DNA from: Sphingomonas sp. RIT328
Lineage (GTDB): Bacteria; Pseudomonadota; Alphaproteobacteria; Sphingomonadales; Sphingomonadaceae
NCBI RefSeq assembly: GCF_000632225.1
Contig: NZ_JFYV01000009.1
Location: 1 to 64,000, forward strand
DNA length: 64,000 bases
Direction: 5' to 3'
The notes under the pieces were generated by a model. The model was not told the DNA's origin. It was given only the letters and a program-made list of their open reading frames with translations, and did no database searches. Shown piece after piece: positions 8,647-16,160 of this stretch (positions are counted from its first letter, which is position 1; each line of letters starts with the position of its first letter). Both the position numbers and the translations under genes were made by a program.

Positions 8647-10275
8647 TCAGCCGACCCCGGTCGGTCCGTCGATGACGCGGCGGACCTTGATGGCGAGTTC
8701 GCTGCGCTTGTAGGGTTTCTGGATCAGGTCGAATTCGGCGCCGCGCGCGTCGACCCGCTCGATCGAGGATTCGGCATAACCGGTCGTCAGCAGCACGCAG
8801 ATCCTTGGCCGCCGGCGCTTGACCTCGCGCGCCAGCATCACGCCGTTCGTCCCGCCCGGCATGATCAGGTCGCTGAACAGCAGATCGATAGGACCGGCGC
8901 CATCGAGCAGTTCGAGCGCGGCATCGGCATTGTCGGCGCGCAGCACGGTATATCCGAAGTCGGTGAGCACCGCCTCGGCATAGTCGCCGACGTCGACCTG
9001 ATCCTCGACGACCAGCACCGTCTCATGTCCGCGCTTGTCGGCGAGCGGACGCGACGCCGGCGCGCCCTGCGGCTCCGCCGCCGCCGCCTCGCACGGGAAC
9101 AGCATCCGTACCGTCGTGCCGCGCCCCTCTTCGGACGTGATGCGGAGCAAGCCGCCCGACTGTTTCATGAAGCCGTAGACCATCGACAGGCCGAGCCCGG
9201 TGCCCTTGCCCTGATCCTTGGTGGTGAAGAACGGTTCGGTGACGCGGGCGAGGATGTCCGGCGACATGCCGATGCCCTGATCGGTGATGGTCAGCATGAC
9301 ATAGGTGCCGGGCGCGAGTTCGCCGAAGCCCTTGTCGCCGGCCTCGATCGAGCGGTTGCTCGCTTCGATCGTGATCGTGCCGCCATCGGGCATCGCGTCG
9401 CGCGCGTTGCGCAGGATGTTGATGACGGCGAGTTCGGCCTGCGTCGGATCGATCCGGGCGTTGCAGATATGCGGATCGCTGCGCACGGCGACGGTGACCG
9501 CGCCGCCGGCGGTGCGCTCGATCAGCGGCTGGAGATGGTCGAGCAGATCGCCGAGATTGACGACGCGGCCTTGCAGTTTCTGCCGGCGCGAGAAAGCGAG
9601 CAATTGCTGGGTCAGCGTCGCGCCGCGTTCGGCGGCCTGCAGCACCGCGCGCATCGAGCGGGCCGCCTTGCGGCGGTCGAACTCGCCGTCGCGTTCGAGA
9701 TTGGCGAGGATGATGTCGCCGAACCCCTGGATCACGGTAAGCAGATTGTTGAAATCATGCGCGACGCCGCCGGTGAGCTGGCCGACCGCCTCCATCGTCT
9801 GCGCCCGGCGCAGCCCTTCCTCGGCATCGCGGCGCCGCGTGACGTCGAGCTGCGAGGCGAAATGATAGACGACCCTGCCGTCGCAATCGAACACCGGCGA
9901 TACGAACAAAGCGTTCCAGAAGACGGCGCCGTTCTTCTTGTAATTGAGGATCTCGACGGAGGTTTCGCGCTGCTGGCTGATCGCGCGGCGCAGCTCGGCG
10001 ACGGTGTCCGGATCGGTCTCCGGCCCCTGGAGCAGCCGGCAGTTGCGGCCGATCAGTTCGTCGCGCGCATAACCGGTCATGGTGATGAAGGCGGGATTGG
10101 CGAAGACGATCGGATTGTCGTGCTGATTGGGATCGGTGACGATCATCGGCATCCGCGTCGTCGACACCGCGGCGAAGAAGATGCCGTTGCGGTCGTCCGC
10201 CATATCGTGATTGGTGACGCGTTGCAGATGCGGGGGCGGACCGCCCCGCGGCTTTTCCGGCGTTCCGTCGGCCAT
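8647..10275 (-). CDS. LOV-domain hybrid histidine kinase with C-terminal receiver (blue-light sensor)
   Basis: The 542-residue soluble protein has three modules. An N-terminal LOV/PAS domain (about 28-150) carries the flavin-adduct motif GRNCRLLQG with C79, the residue that bonds FMN under blue light. A dimerisation/H-box (about 160-225) has the phospho-acceptor H173 in AHDFNN, followed by an HATPase domain (about 260-390) with N box and G-rich motifs (DQGIGMS, KGTGLGLS). A C-terminal receiver domain (about 415-535) carries D469 in SDLIMP and a conserved lysine in QKPY. There is no membrane helix. LOV kinases of related bacteria act in general-stress or lifestyle control. An EcfG-like promoter (10333-10357) precedes the gene. 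No dedicated output regulator is adjacent. Confidence 0.9.
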   Translation of the reverse strand: MADGTPEKPRGGPPPHLQRVTNHDMADDRNGIFFAAVSTTRMPMIVTDPNQHDNPIVFANPAFITMTGYARDELIGRNCRLLQGPETDPDTVAELRRAISQQRETSVEILNYKKNGAVFWNALFVSPVFDCDGRVVYHFASQLDVTRRRDAEEGLRRAQTMEAVGQLTGGVAHDFNNLLTVIQGFGDIILANLERDGEFDRRKAARSMRAVLQAAERGATLTQQLLAFSRRQKLQGRVVNLGDLLDHLQPLIERTAGGAVTVAVRSDPHICNARIDPTQAELAVINILRNARDAMPDGGTITIEASNRSIEAGDKGFGELAPGTYVMLTITDQGIGMSPDILARVTEPFFTTKDQGKGTGLGLSMVYGFMKQSGGLLRITSEEGRGTTVRMLFPCEAAAAEPQGAPASRPLADKRGHETVLVVEDQVDVGDYAEAVLTDFGYTVLRADNADAALELLDGAGPIDLLFSDLIMPGGTNGVMLAREVKRRRPRICVLLTTGYAESSIERVDARGAEFDLIQKPYKRSELAIKVRRVIDGPTGVG

Positions 10276-10332
10276 GGGGATCCAAGCGCTAGAGTCAGGC
10301 CGGGCCTTATGACATTGCCGGGTCGATCGGAA

Positions 10333-10357
10333 AACCCATCGAGATCAACGATGTTCC
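10333..10357 (-). promoter_or_regulatory. EcfG-type (general stress sigma) promoter candidate for the LOV kinase
   Basis: On the minus strand GGAAC (10357-10353) is followed after 17 bp by GTT (10335-10333), about 58 bp before the kinase start. The alphaproteobacterial EcfG consensus is GGAAC-N16/17-cGTT. The match lies in the only intergenic space upstream of the gene. Promoter activity is not shown. Confidence 0.5.
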
Positions 10358-10376
10358 CGGCATAAGACGGTCGGGC

Positions 10377-11135
10377 TCAGAACGCCGGGTCGTCCTCGCC
10401 GGTCGTCGCGACATGGATGCCGCATTCCACCTTGTCCCAACCGCGCCAGCGGCCGGCGCGCGGGTCCTCGCCGGGCTTGACCTTGCTGGTGCACGGCGCG
10501 CAGCCGATCGACAGAAAGCCCTGCGCCTCCAGCGGATGACGCGGCAGGTCATGCTCCTCGAAATAGGCGTTGAGCTGATCCTTGTTCCAGTCGGCGAGCG
10601 GGTTGAGCTTCAACCGGCCCTCATCCTCCTCGAACCGCGGCAGGGCGGTGCGCGTCCCCGCCTGGAATCCCTTGCGTCCCGAAATCCACGCGTCGAACGG
10701 CGCCAGCGCGCGGCGCAGCGGTTCGACCTTGCGGATCTCGCAACAGCCGTCGGGATCGTAGGACCAGCGCATGCCGGTCGCATCGCGCAGCGCGAGCATG
10801 CGCGGATCGGGACGGAAGACGCGCAGGTCGGTGAGGCCGAGCCGCTCGGACAGTTCGTCCCGATAGGCCAAAGTCTCGCCGAACATCTTCTGCGTGTTGG
10901 TGAAGATTACCGGCACGTCCTTGTCGATGCTCGCCACCATATGCAGCAGCACCGCCGATTCGGCGCCGTAGGAGGAGACCGACGCGACCCGCCCGGCGAG
11001 CTCGCCGGTGAGCAGCTCGCGCAGCATCGCCGCGGCGGGCACGCCGGCGAAGCGGATCTGCATCGCCGCGGCATCGGCGGTGGTGAAGGGCGGCGCGACG
11101 TCGATCACGTCGGCCGCGCGCGCAGATTCAGCCAT
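10377..11135 (-). CDS. cysH: Adenylyl-/phosphoadenylyl-sulfate reductase
   Basis: The 252-residue enzyme reduces activated sulfate (APS or PAPS) to sulfite in cysteine synthesis. Four cysteines that bind a [4Fe-4S] cluster in the APS-reducing type are present: C131-C132 (GCCEIRK) and C212/C215 (GCAPC). The catalytic cysteine C238 lies in ECGIH near the C-terminus. These features favour APS as substrate. The start at 11135 (MAESAR) overlaps the upstream DUF934 gene by 8 bp. The frame is open further upstream, but that part lies inside DUF934. It is the last gene of the cobA-DUF2849-cysI-DUF934-cysH operon. Confidence 0.95.
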   Translation of the reverse strand: MAESARAADVIDVAPPFTTADAAAMQIRFAGVPAAAMLRELLTGELAGRVASVSSYGAESAVLLHMVASIDKDVPVIFTNTQKMFGETLAYRDELSERLGLTDLRVFRPDPRMLALRDATGMRWSYDPDGCCEIRKVEPLRRALAPFDAWISGRKGFQAGTRTALPRFEEDEGRLKLNPLADWNKDQLNAYFEEHDLPRHPLEAQGFLSIGCAPCTSKVKPGEDPRAGRWRGWDKVECGIHVATTGEDDPAF

Positions 11136-11556
11136 GGCGCAATTTCCACACCGGCACGATTCCGTCGGCGGCGGGCTGGTAGCGATAGTCGTAGCGGTCG
11201 AGGCTGCGTTGCAACGCCTCCGGATCGATCGGCGCTTCCGGCGCGAAACTGTCGAAGCCACAGCGGCGCATCAGCGGCAATTGGTCGACGAGCACATCGC
11301 CCGCCGCGCGCAATTCGCCGGTATAGCCCGCCTCGCGCAGCACGCGCGCGGCGCTGTAGCCGCGGCCGTCGCGGAAGCTCGGGAAGCTGACCTCGACCAG
11401 GGCGATCTGGCCGATCTGCGGCAGCAGCGCGCGCGCGTCCTCGCCCGCCTCGAGCCGAACCGCCGTGGCGTTGCTCTGGCCGAGGAAGGCGTCGAGCGTC
11501 ACCGCCGGTTCGTCGTGCGGCTCGTCGTCGCGGAAGCGCAGCGGGGCATCAACCAT
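11128..11556 (-). CDS. DUF934 protein, sulfite-reduction accessory
   Basis: The 142-residue protein matches DUF934, a family encoded almost always between or next to cysI and cysH in proteobacteria. It is thought to assist sulfite reduction, but its biochemistry is not settled. The core shows EVSFPSFRDGRGYSAARVLR and GDVLVDQLPLMRRCGFDSF, typical of the family. It starts inside the end of cysI (8-bp overlap) and overlaps cysH by 8 bp, indicating translational coupling throughout. Confidence 0.88.
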   Translation of the reverse strand: MVDAPLRFRDDEPHDEPAVTLDAFLGQSNATAVRLEAGEDARALLPQIGQIALVEVSFPSFRDGRGYSAARVLREAGYTGELRAAGDVLVDQLPLMRRCGFDSFAPEAPIDPEALQRSLDRYDYRYQPAADGIVPVWKLRHG

Positions 11557-13174
11557 AAATGGCGTCCTTGAACGGTTCGAACCCGACGCGGCGATAGGTG
11601 TCGAGAAAGCGTTCGCCCGGCTCGCGCGTCGCGAGATAGCGGTCGGTGACCCGCTCGATCGCGTCGACGACGCCATCCTCGGAGAAACCGGGACCGGTGA
11701 TCTTGGCGAGGCTGACGTCCTGCGCCCCCGATCCGCCGAGCGACAGCTGGTAGTTTTCGGTGCCCTTCTTGTCGACGCCGAGGATGCCGATGTGGCCGGC
11801 GTGATGATGGCCGCAGGCGTTGATGCAGCCCGAGATCTTGAGCTTCAGCTCGCCGAGTTCGCGCTGGCGATCGGCGAAGCGGGTCGCGATCTTCTGCGCC
11901 AGCGGGATCGAGCGCGCATTGGCGAGGCTGCAATAATCGAGCCCCGGGCAGGCGATGATGTCGGTGATCAGGTCGAGGTTGGGCTCGGCGAGACCAGCCT
12001 TTGTGAGGCGACGCCATACCGCATACAGGTCGCGCTTGGCGACGTGCGGCAGGACGATGTTCTGAGCATGGGTGACGCGCAATTCGTCGAACGAATAGGC
12101 GGCGCCGAGATCGGCGAGCAGCGCGATCTGATCGGCATCGGCATCGCCGGGGATGCCGCCGATCGGCTTGAGGCTGACGTTGACGATCGCATAGCCGGGC
12201 TGTTTGTGCGCGGCGACGTTCTGGTCGAGCCAGACGGCGAAATCGGGGTCGCTGCGGTCGACGGCATCGGGCGCCGCCGGGTCGAAGGCGGGAGGCGCGA
12301 ACATCGCGGTGATCCGCTCCAGCTCGGCGCGCGGCGGGTCGATGCCGAGCTGCTTGACGAGCAGGAACTCCTCCTCGACCTGGCGACGATATTCGTCGGC
12401 GCCGATCTCGTGGAGCAGGATCTTGATCCGCGCCTTGTAGATATTGTCGCGACGGCCGTAGCGATTGTAGACGCGCAGGCACGCCTCCAGATAGCTCATC
12501 AGATCGTCGGAGCCGACGAAGTCGCGCACCAGATGGCTGATCATCGGCGTGCGTCCCATGCCGCCGCCGACATAGATCGACGCGCCAAGCTCGCCGTCGC
12601 GCGTCACCAGCCGGATGCCGATGTCGTGCAGCCGCATCGCCGCGCGATCCTCCTCGGCGGCGATCACGGCGAATTTGAACTTGCGCGGCAGGTAGCTGAA
12701 CTCGGGGTGGAAGGTGCTCCACTGGCGGATCAGCTCGGCCCAGGGACGGGGATCGGCGACCTCGTCCGCGGCGGCGCCGGCATATTGATCGGCGCTGATG
12801 TTGCGGATGCAATTGCCGCTGGTCTGGATCGCATGCATCTGCACCGTCGCCAGCCGCGCGAGGATGTCGGGCGTGTCGGCAAGCTTGATCCAGTTGAACT
12901 GGAGGTTCTGGCGCGTGGTGAAATGGCCGTAGCCGCGATCATAGTCGCGGGCGATGCCGGCGAGCATGCGCATCTGCCGCGAATCGAGCGTGCCATAGGG
13001 AATGGCGACGCGCAGCATATAGGCATGAAGCTGCAGGTAGAGGCCGTTCATCAGCCGCAGCGGCTTGAACTGATCCTCGCTGAGCTGGCCCGACAGGCGG
13101 CGCTCCACCTGGTCGCGGAACTCGTCGACGCGGGCATCGACGATCGCCTGGTCATATTGGTCGTATCTATACAT
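11549..13174 (-). CDS. cysI: Siroheme-dependent nitrite/sulfite reductase, hemoprotein
   Basis: The 541-residue enzyme reduces sulfite to sulfide with six electrons. It has the duplicated ferredoxin-like and siroheme-binding half domains of the family. The four [4Fe-4S]/siroheme cysteines are visible as CPGLDYC (two) and GCINAC (two, followed by GHHH). Gene order with cobA, DUF934 and cysH assigns sulfite rather than nitrite as the likely substrate. No CysJ flavoprotein is nearby, so the electron donor may be ferredoxin or an unlinked reductase. A perfect palindrome (13250-13285) lies in the 177-bp gap before its start. Confidence 0.93.
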   Translation of the reverse strand: MYRYDQYDQAIVDARVDEFRDQVERRLSGQLSEDQFKPLRLMNGLYLQLHAYMLRVAIPYGTLDSRQMRMLAGIARDYDRGYGHFTTRQNLQFNWIKLADTPDILARLATVQMHAIQTSGNCIRNISADQYAGAAADEVADPRPWAELIRQWSTFHPEFSYLPRKFKFAVIAAEEDRAAMRLHDIGIRLVTRDGELGASIYVGGGMGRTPMISHLVRDFVGSDDLMSYLEACLRVYNRYGRRDNIYKARIKILLHEIGADEYRRQVEEEFLLVKQLGIDPPRAELERITAMFAPPAFDPAAPDAVDRSDPDFAVWLDQNVAAHKQPGYAIVNVSLKPIGGIPGDADADQIALLADLGAAYSFDELRVTHAQNIVLPHVAKRDLYAVWRRLTKAGLAEPNLDLITDIIACPGLDYCSLANARSIPLAQKIATRFADRQRELGELKLKISGCINACGHHHAGHIGILGVDKKGTENYQLSLGGSGAQDVSLAKITGPGFSEDGVVDAIERVTDRYLATREPGERFLDTYRRVGFEPFKDAIYG

Positions 13175-13249
13175 TCTGGGTCCGGCCTTGGTTCGTGCCG
13201 ATGAAGACGGGGCGGGGGTGAGACTGTGTCGGTACGGGAGACCTTTCCT

Positions 13250-13285
13250 CCATCGTCATCCCGGCCTGCGCCGGGATGACGATGG
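13250..13285. repeat. Palindromic intergenic repeat (family A) inside the cys operon
   Basis: A perfect 16-bp stem (CCATCGTCATCCCGGC and its complement) closes a CTGC loop. Related sequences with the TCATCCCGGC core occur at 34027-34061 and 36750-36857. It lies between DUF2849 and cysI, co-directional genes of one operon, where it could affect mRNA stability or expression stoichiometry. Confidence 0.8.
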
Positions 13286-13351
13286 GGAGGGGGGCCGGCT
13301 TCCACATTCTCGCACGGGCCCGACGACCGCCGGGTACCGCTCGTCGCCCGC

Positions 13352-13648
13352 TCATATCACCCAGCTCCCCGCCGCCGGATCGGCCGGCCGCAAGGTCAGG
13401 TCGGGCCGCACCGTCGGGCCGAGCGCGCGGATACGGTCCTTGATATGCGCAGGCCGCGGCCCGTCGGGCGTCGCGATCGCGTCGATCAGATAGGGGACGT
13501 TGACCCGGCGCGCGCCTTCCTCGCGGCGCAGGATCGCCTCGCCCTCCTGGCCGACGTCGGCGGCGTCCTCGACGTGGCGCGACCAGCCGCTGCCGGTCCA
13601 CCAGACGACGTCGCCGGTCGGCAGGTCGTTGCCGGTGAGCAGTCTCAT
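13352..13648 (-). CDS. DUF2849 protein of the sulfate-assimilation operon
   Basis: The 98-residue protein matches DUF2849, short proteins of alphaproteobacteria encoded with cysteine-synthesis genes. The N-terminal TGDVVWWTGSGWS segment, the central VPYLID and the C-terminal IRALGPTVRPDL are typical. Function is unknown. Its start overlaps the end of cobA by four bases (ATGA), so it is translationally coupled to cobA and followed by cysI. Confidence 0.85.
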   Translation of the reverse strand: MRLLTGNDLPTGDVVWWTGSGWSRHVEDAADVGQEGEAILRREEGARRVNVPYLIDAIATPDGPRPAHIKDRIRALGPTVRPDLTLRPADPAAGSWVI

Positions 13649-14436
13649 GCCACCATCCCCTCGGCGACGCGCGCCCAGCGGGCGAGCTTGTCCTCGGCGT
13701 CGGACAGTTCGACCACCTCGCCGACGACGATGATCGCCGGGCTCTGCACCGCCTCGCGTGCCACCATCGGCCCGAGATCGGCGAGCAGGGTGCGCAGCGC
13801 GCGGCTGCCCGCGAGCGTGCCGCGTTCGAGCACCGCGACCGGCATGTCGGGCGCGACGCCGTCCGCCATCAATTTGTCGGCGATGTCGGCGGCAGTGGCG
13901 ACGCCCATGTAGATGACGAGCGTGCGACCCTGTCCGGCGAGCCCCGCCCAGTCCTGATCCGCCAGCCCCTTGCACTGGCCGGCGACGAAGCTGACCGCGC
14001 TGCTGTGGTCGCGATGGGTGAGCGGCAGCATCGCCTCCGCCGCGCAGCCGAGCGCCGCCGAGACGCCGGGGATCACCTCGACCGGCAGACCGGCGGCGCG
14101 CACCGCCTCGACCTCCTCGCCGCCGCGTCCGAAGATGAACGGGTCGCCGCCCTTGAGCCGGACGACGATCGCGCCGGTCTTCACATGCGCGACGATCAGC
14201 GCGTTGATCGCCTCCTGCGGCAGCGTATGCCGCGCGCGCCGCTTCGCGACCGAGATGCGCTGCGCCTGCGGTGGCGCGATGTCGAGCACGCGCGCGTCGA
14301 TCAGCCCGTCGTGGACGACGATGTCGGCGCTGCGCAGCGCCTCGACCGCGCGCACGGTGAGCAGACCGGGATCGCCGGGGCCGGCACCGACCAGGATGAC
14401 GCGCCCGCGGGCATTGGGATCGAGAAGCGTGGCCAT
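13645..14436 (-). CDS. cobA: Uroporphyrinogen-III C-methyltransferase
   Basis: The 263-residue enzyme adds two methyl groups from SAM to uroporphyrinogen III to give precorrin-2, the precursor of siroheme. The N-terminal glycine-rich loop VGAGPGDPGLLT and the later VRLKGGDPFIFGRGGEE and VIPGVSAA motifs are diagnostic of the family. It is the single-domain SUMT form without the CysG dehydrogenase/ferrochelatase half. As first gene of the operon it supplies the cofactor pathway for the downstream CysI. The promoter must lie in 14437-14588, shared with the divergent EAL gene. Confidence 0.93.
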   Translation of the reverse strand: MATLLDPNARGRVILVGAGPGDPGLLTVRAVEALRSADIVVHDGLIDARVLDIAPPQAQRISVAKRRARHTLPQEAINALIVAHVKTGAIVVRLKGGDPFIFGRGGEEVEAVRAAGLPVEVIPGVSAALGCAAEAMLPLTHRDHSSAVSFVAGQCKGLADQDWAGLAGQGRTLVIYMGVATAADIADKLMADGVAPDMPVAVLERGTLAGSRALRTLLADLGPMVAREAVQSPAIIVVGEVVELSDAEDKLARWARVAEGMVA

Positions 14437-14588
14437 GATGGTGAGCAGATGGCGCGACGGCGGCAGCGGAACAAGCCAGCGTTGCTTGGCCGCGGACTAG
14501 GCGAACTTGGGACGGCGGCCCTTGCGCCCGTTTCACCGGTTAAAGTCATCTTCACGAAAGTTTAGCACCCCCGGTCCTAGCTGAACCG

Positions 14589-15368
14589 ATGCAGCACGTT
14601 CAGTCCGCCGGATGTCAGGGATGTCAATCGGAGCAGCATCGCTTCGCCATCGCCATGGCGTTCCAGCCGATCGTCGATGTCGAGACCGGCAGGCCCTTCG
14701 CTTACGAGGCGCTGGTCCGCGGCGCCGACGGGGCAGGGGCGGCGGCGGTGCTGGCGCAGGTGACGCCGGACAATCGCTACGCCTTCGACCAGCAATGCCG
14801 GGTCGCGGCGATCGAGGGCGCGGTGGCGGCGGGAATCCTCGACGGCGACGCGCGGCTGTCGATCAACTTCCTGCCCAATGCCGTCTATTCGCCGCTCGCC
14901 TGCATCCAGCTGACGCTGCGCACCGCACATGCCACCGGCCTGCCGACCGACCGGCTGATCTTCGAATTCACCGAGAATGAGGAGATGGCCGACACCGCGC
15001 ACGTCAAGTCGATCGTCGAATCCTATGCGGCGATGGGCTTCGGCACAGCGGTCGACGATTTCGGCGCGGGCCATGCGGGGCTCGCGCTGCTCGCCCGCTT
15101 CCAGACCGATTTCCTCAAGCTCGACATGGACCTGATCCGCGACATCGACACTAGCCTGCCGCGCCGGATGATCGTCGAAGGCGTGGTGCGGATCGCGCGG
15201 TCGCTCGGCATCACGGTGATCGCCGAGGGGATCGAGACGATCGCGGAATATGACGTGCTGCGCGGCCTCGGCATCCGCTACATCCAGGGCTATCTGCTCG
15301 CCCGACCCGGCTTCCGCTGCCTGCCGGCGGTGACGATGCCCGCCGTCCGCCACGTCACCGCGGCGTGA
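14589..15368 (+). CDS. EAL-domain cyclic-di-GMP phosphodiesterase, stand-alone
   Basis: This 259-residue protein is almost entirely an EAL domain (about 18-245). Catalytic features look intact: E40 in YEALVRG, the Asn of SINFLPN, EFTENE, DDFGAG, the Lys of FLKLDMD and EGIE. Linearising c-di-GMP hydrolysis is therefore likely. There is no sensory domain, only a short N-terminal extension with two cysteines, C9 and C12 (CQGC), which could be redox- or metal-sensitive. It is divergent from cobA and its 3' end overlaps the next gene by 14 bp tail to tail. Confidence 0.9.
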   Translation: MQHVQSAGCQGCQSEQHRFAIAMAFQPIVDVETGRPFAYEALVRGADGAGAAAVLAQVTPDNRYAFDQQCRVAAIEGAVAAGILDGDARLSINFLPNAVYSPLACIQLTLRTAHATGLPTDRLIFEFTENEEMADTAHVKSIVESYAAMGFGTAVDDFGAGHAGLALLARFQTDFLKLDMDLIRDIDTSLPRRMIVEGVVRIARSLGITVIAEGIETIAEYDVLRGLGIRYIQGYLLARPGFRCLPAVTMPAVRHVTAA

Positions 15369-15885
15369 GCCCGGTGCGGCGGTAGAAAGCGGCGATCGCG
15401 CGCGGACCAGCAAGGCGGATGTGCGGCACGGCAAGCGTGCCGGCCAGCGCGGCGTAGCGGCGCCGGTTGGCGCGGGTGGGGCCGGCGATATGGCGGAGCA
15501 TCGCCCATTTGACGCTGTCGCGCCCGCCGTCGAGGCCACCGACGTGAATCCCCGCCGACCAGCAGCGCAGGACATAGCGGCGCAGGCTGGTCAGCGTCGG
15601 CACGTCAAGCAGGATGACGCCGGTGGCGCGCGCCAGCCGCTGCGGCTGGCAGATCGCGTAATTGCCGTCGATCACCCAGCGCTCGCCGGCGATCGCCGCA
15701 TCGTGCAGCGCGACGAAGTCGGCGGTGGCGCGCGGCTGCCAGTCGGTGCCGGGCAGATGGTAAAGGCGGTCGAGATGCACCACCGGCAGCTCCCGCACAC
15801 GGCCGATCGCCTGCGCCAGCGTCGACTTGCCGCTGTTCGACGGTCCGATGATGCAGATACGCTGGCCAAGGGCGGTGAGGGGCAT
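15355..15885 (-). CDS. P-loop NTPase, adenylate-kinase/FlaR-like small kinase
   Basis: The 176-residue protein has a Walker A motif GPSNSGKST at residues 14-22. It has an overall arrangement like small nucleotide/shikimate-kinase-like proteins annotated as DNA topology modulation protein FlaR: HLDRLYHLPGTDW, then WVIDGNY, then LLDVP. A phosphate acceptor is not known for this group. The start MPLTAL at 15885 is 7 residues before the first beta strand. Its 3' end overlaps the convergent EAL gene. Confidence 0.8.
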   Translation of the reverse strand: MPLTALGQRICIIGPSNSGKSTLAQAIGRVRELPVVHLDRLYHLPGTDWQPRATADFVALHDAAIAGERWVIDGNYAICQPQRLARATGVILLDVPTLTSLRRYVLRCWSAGIHVGGLDGGRDSVKWAMLRHIAGPTRANRRRYAALAGTLAVPHIRLAGPRAIAAFYRRTGLTPR

Positions 15886-15981
15886 GGCCTCATCTTAGGC
15901 GCGCGCCGCGCGCCGCGGTATCAGAAGTGGCTGATCGCCGATCCAGGGATGCTTGCCGCCAATCTGTCCAGTCCCATCAGT

Positions 15982-16015
15982 GCTCCCGAAGGCGGGAGCC
16001 CGGTTCTCTTCTTGC
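15982..16015 (+). repeat. Intergenic repeat, family E copy 1
   Basis: The sequence GCTCCCGAAGGCGGGAGCCC followed by GGTTCTCTTCTTGC recurs in the opposite orientation at 55942-55976 with a few differences. The first part can form a small hairpin. It lies in the 275-bp gap between the P-loop kinase and the AstD-like gene (15886-16160), where nothing else was recognised. Confidence 0.6.
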
Positions 16016-16160
16016 ATCGGGTGTTTGTTCTGCTTGGCCACTAGGTGCCCGCATGCGCGGGAAAGCCGGTGCGTTTGGCAGCCTAATGGATTGTCACAGA
16101 AGTCTCCCTTGCCGGGGCGGACCTACCCCTCCTTCAGAGATTCTTCGGGTGCCACCCTCC

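Noticed and set aside
7414-10365. Long plus-strand open frame across the channel gene and the LOV kinase
   Set aside because: It overlaps two well-supported genes on different strands and yields an Arg-rich nonsense product.
15886-16160. Possible small RNA in the gap after the P-loop kinase
   Set aside because: Only a family E repeat could be recognised; no promoter-terminator pair or known RNA fold was evident.
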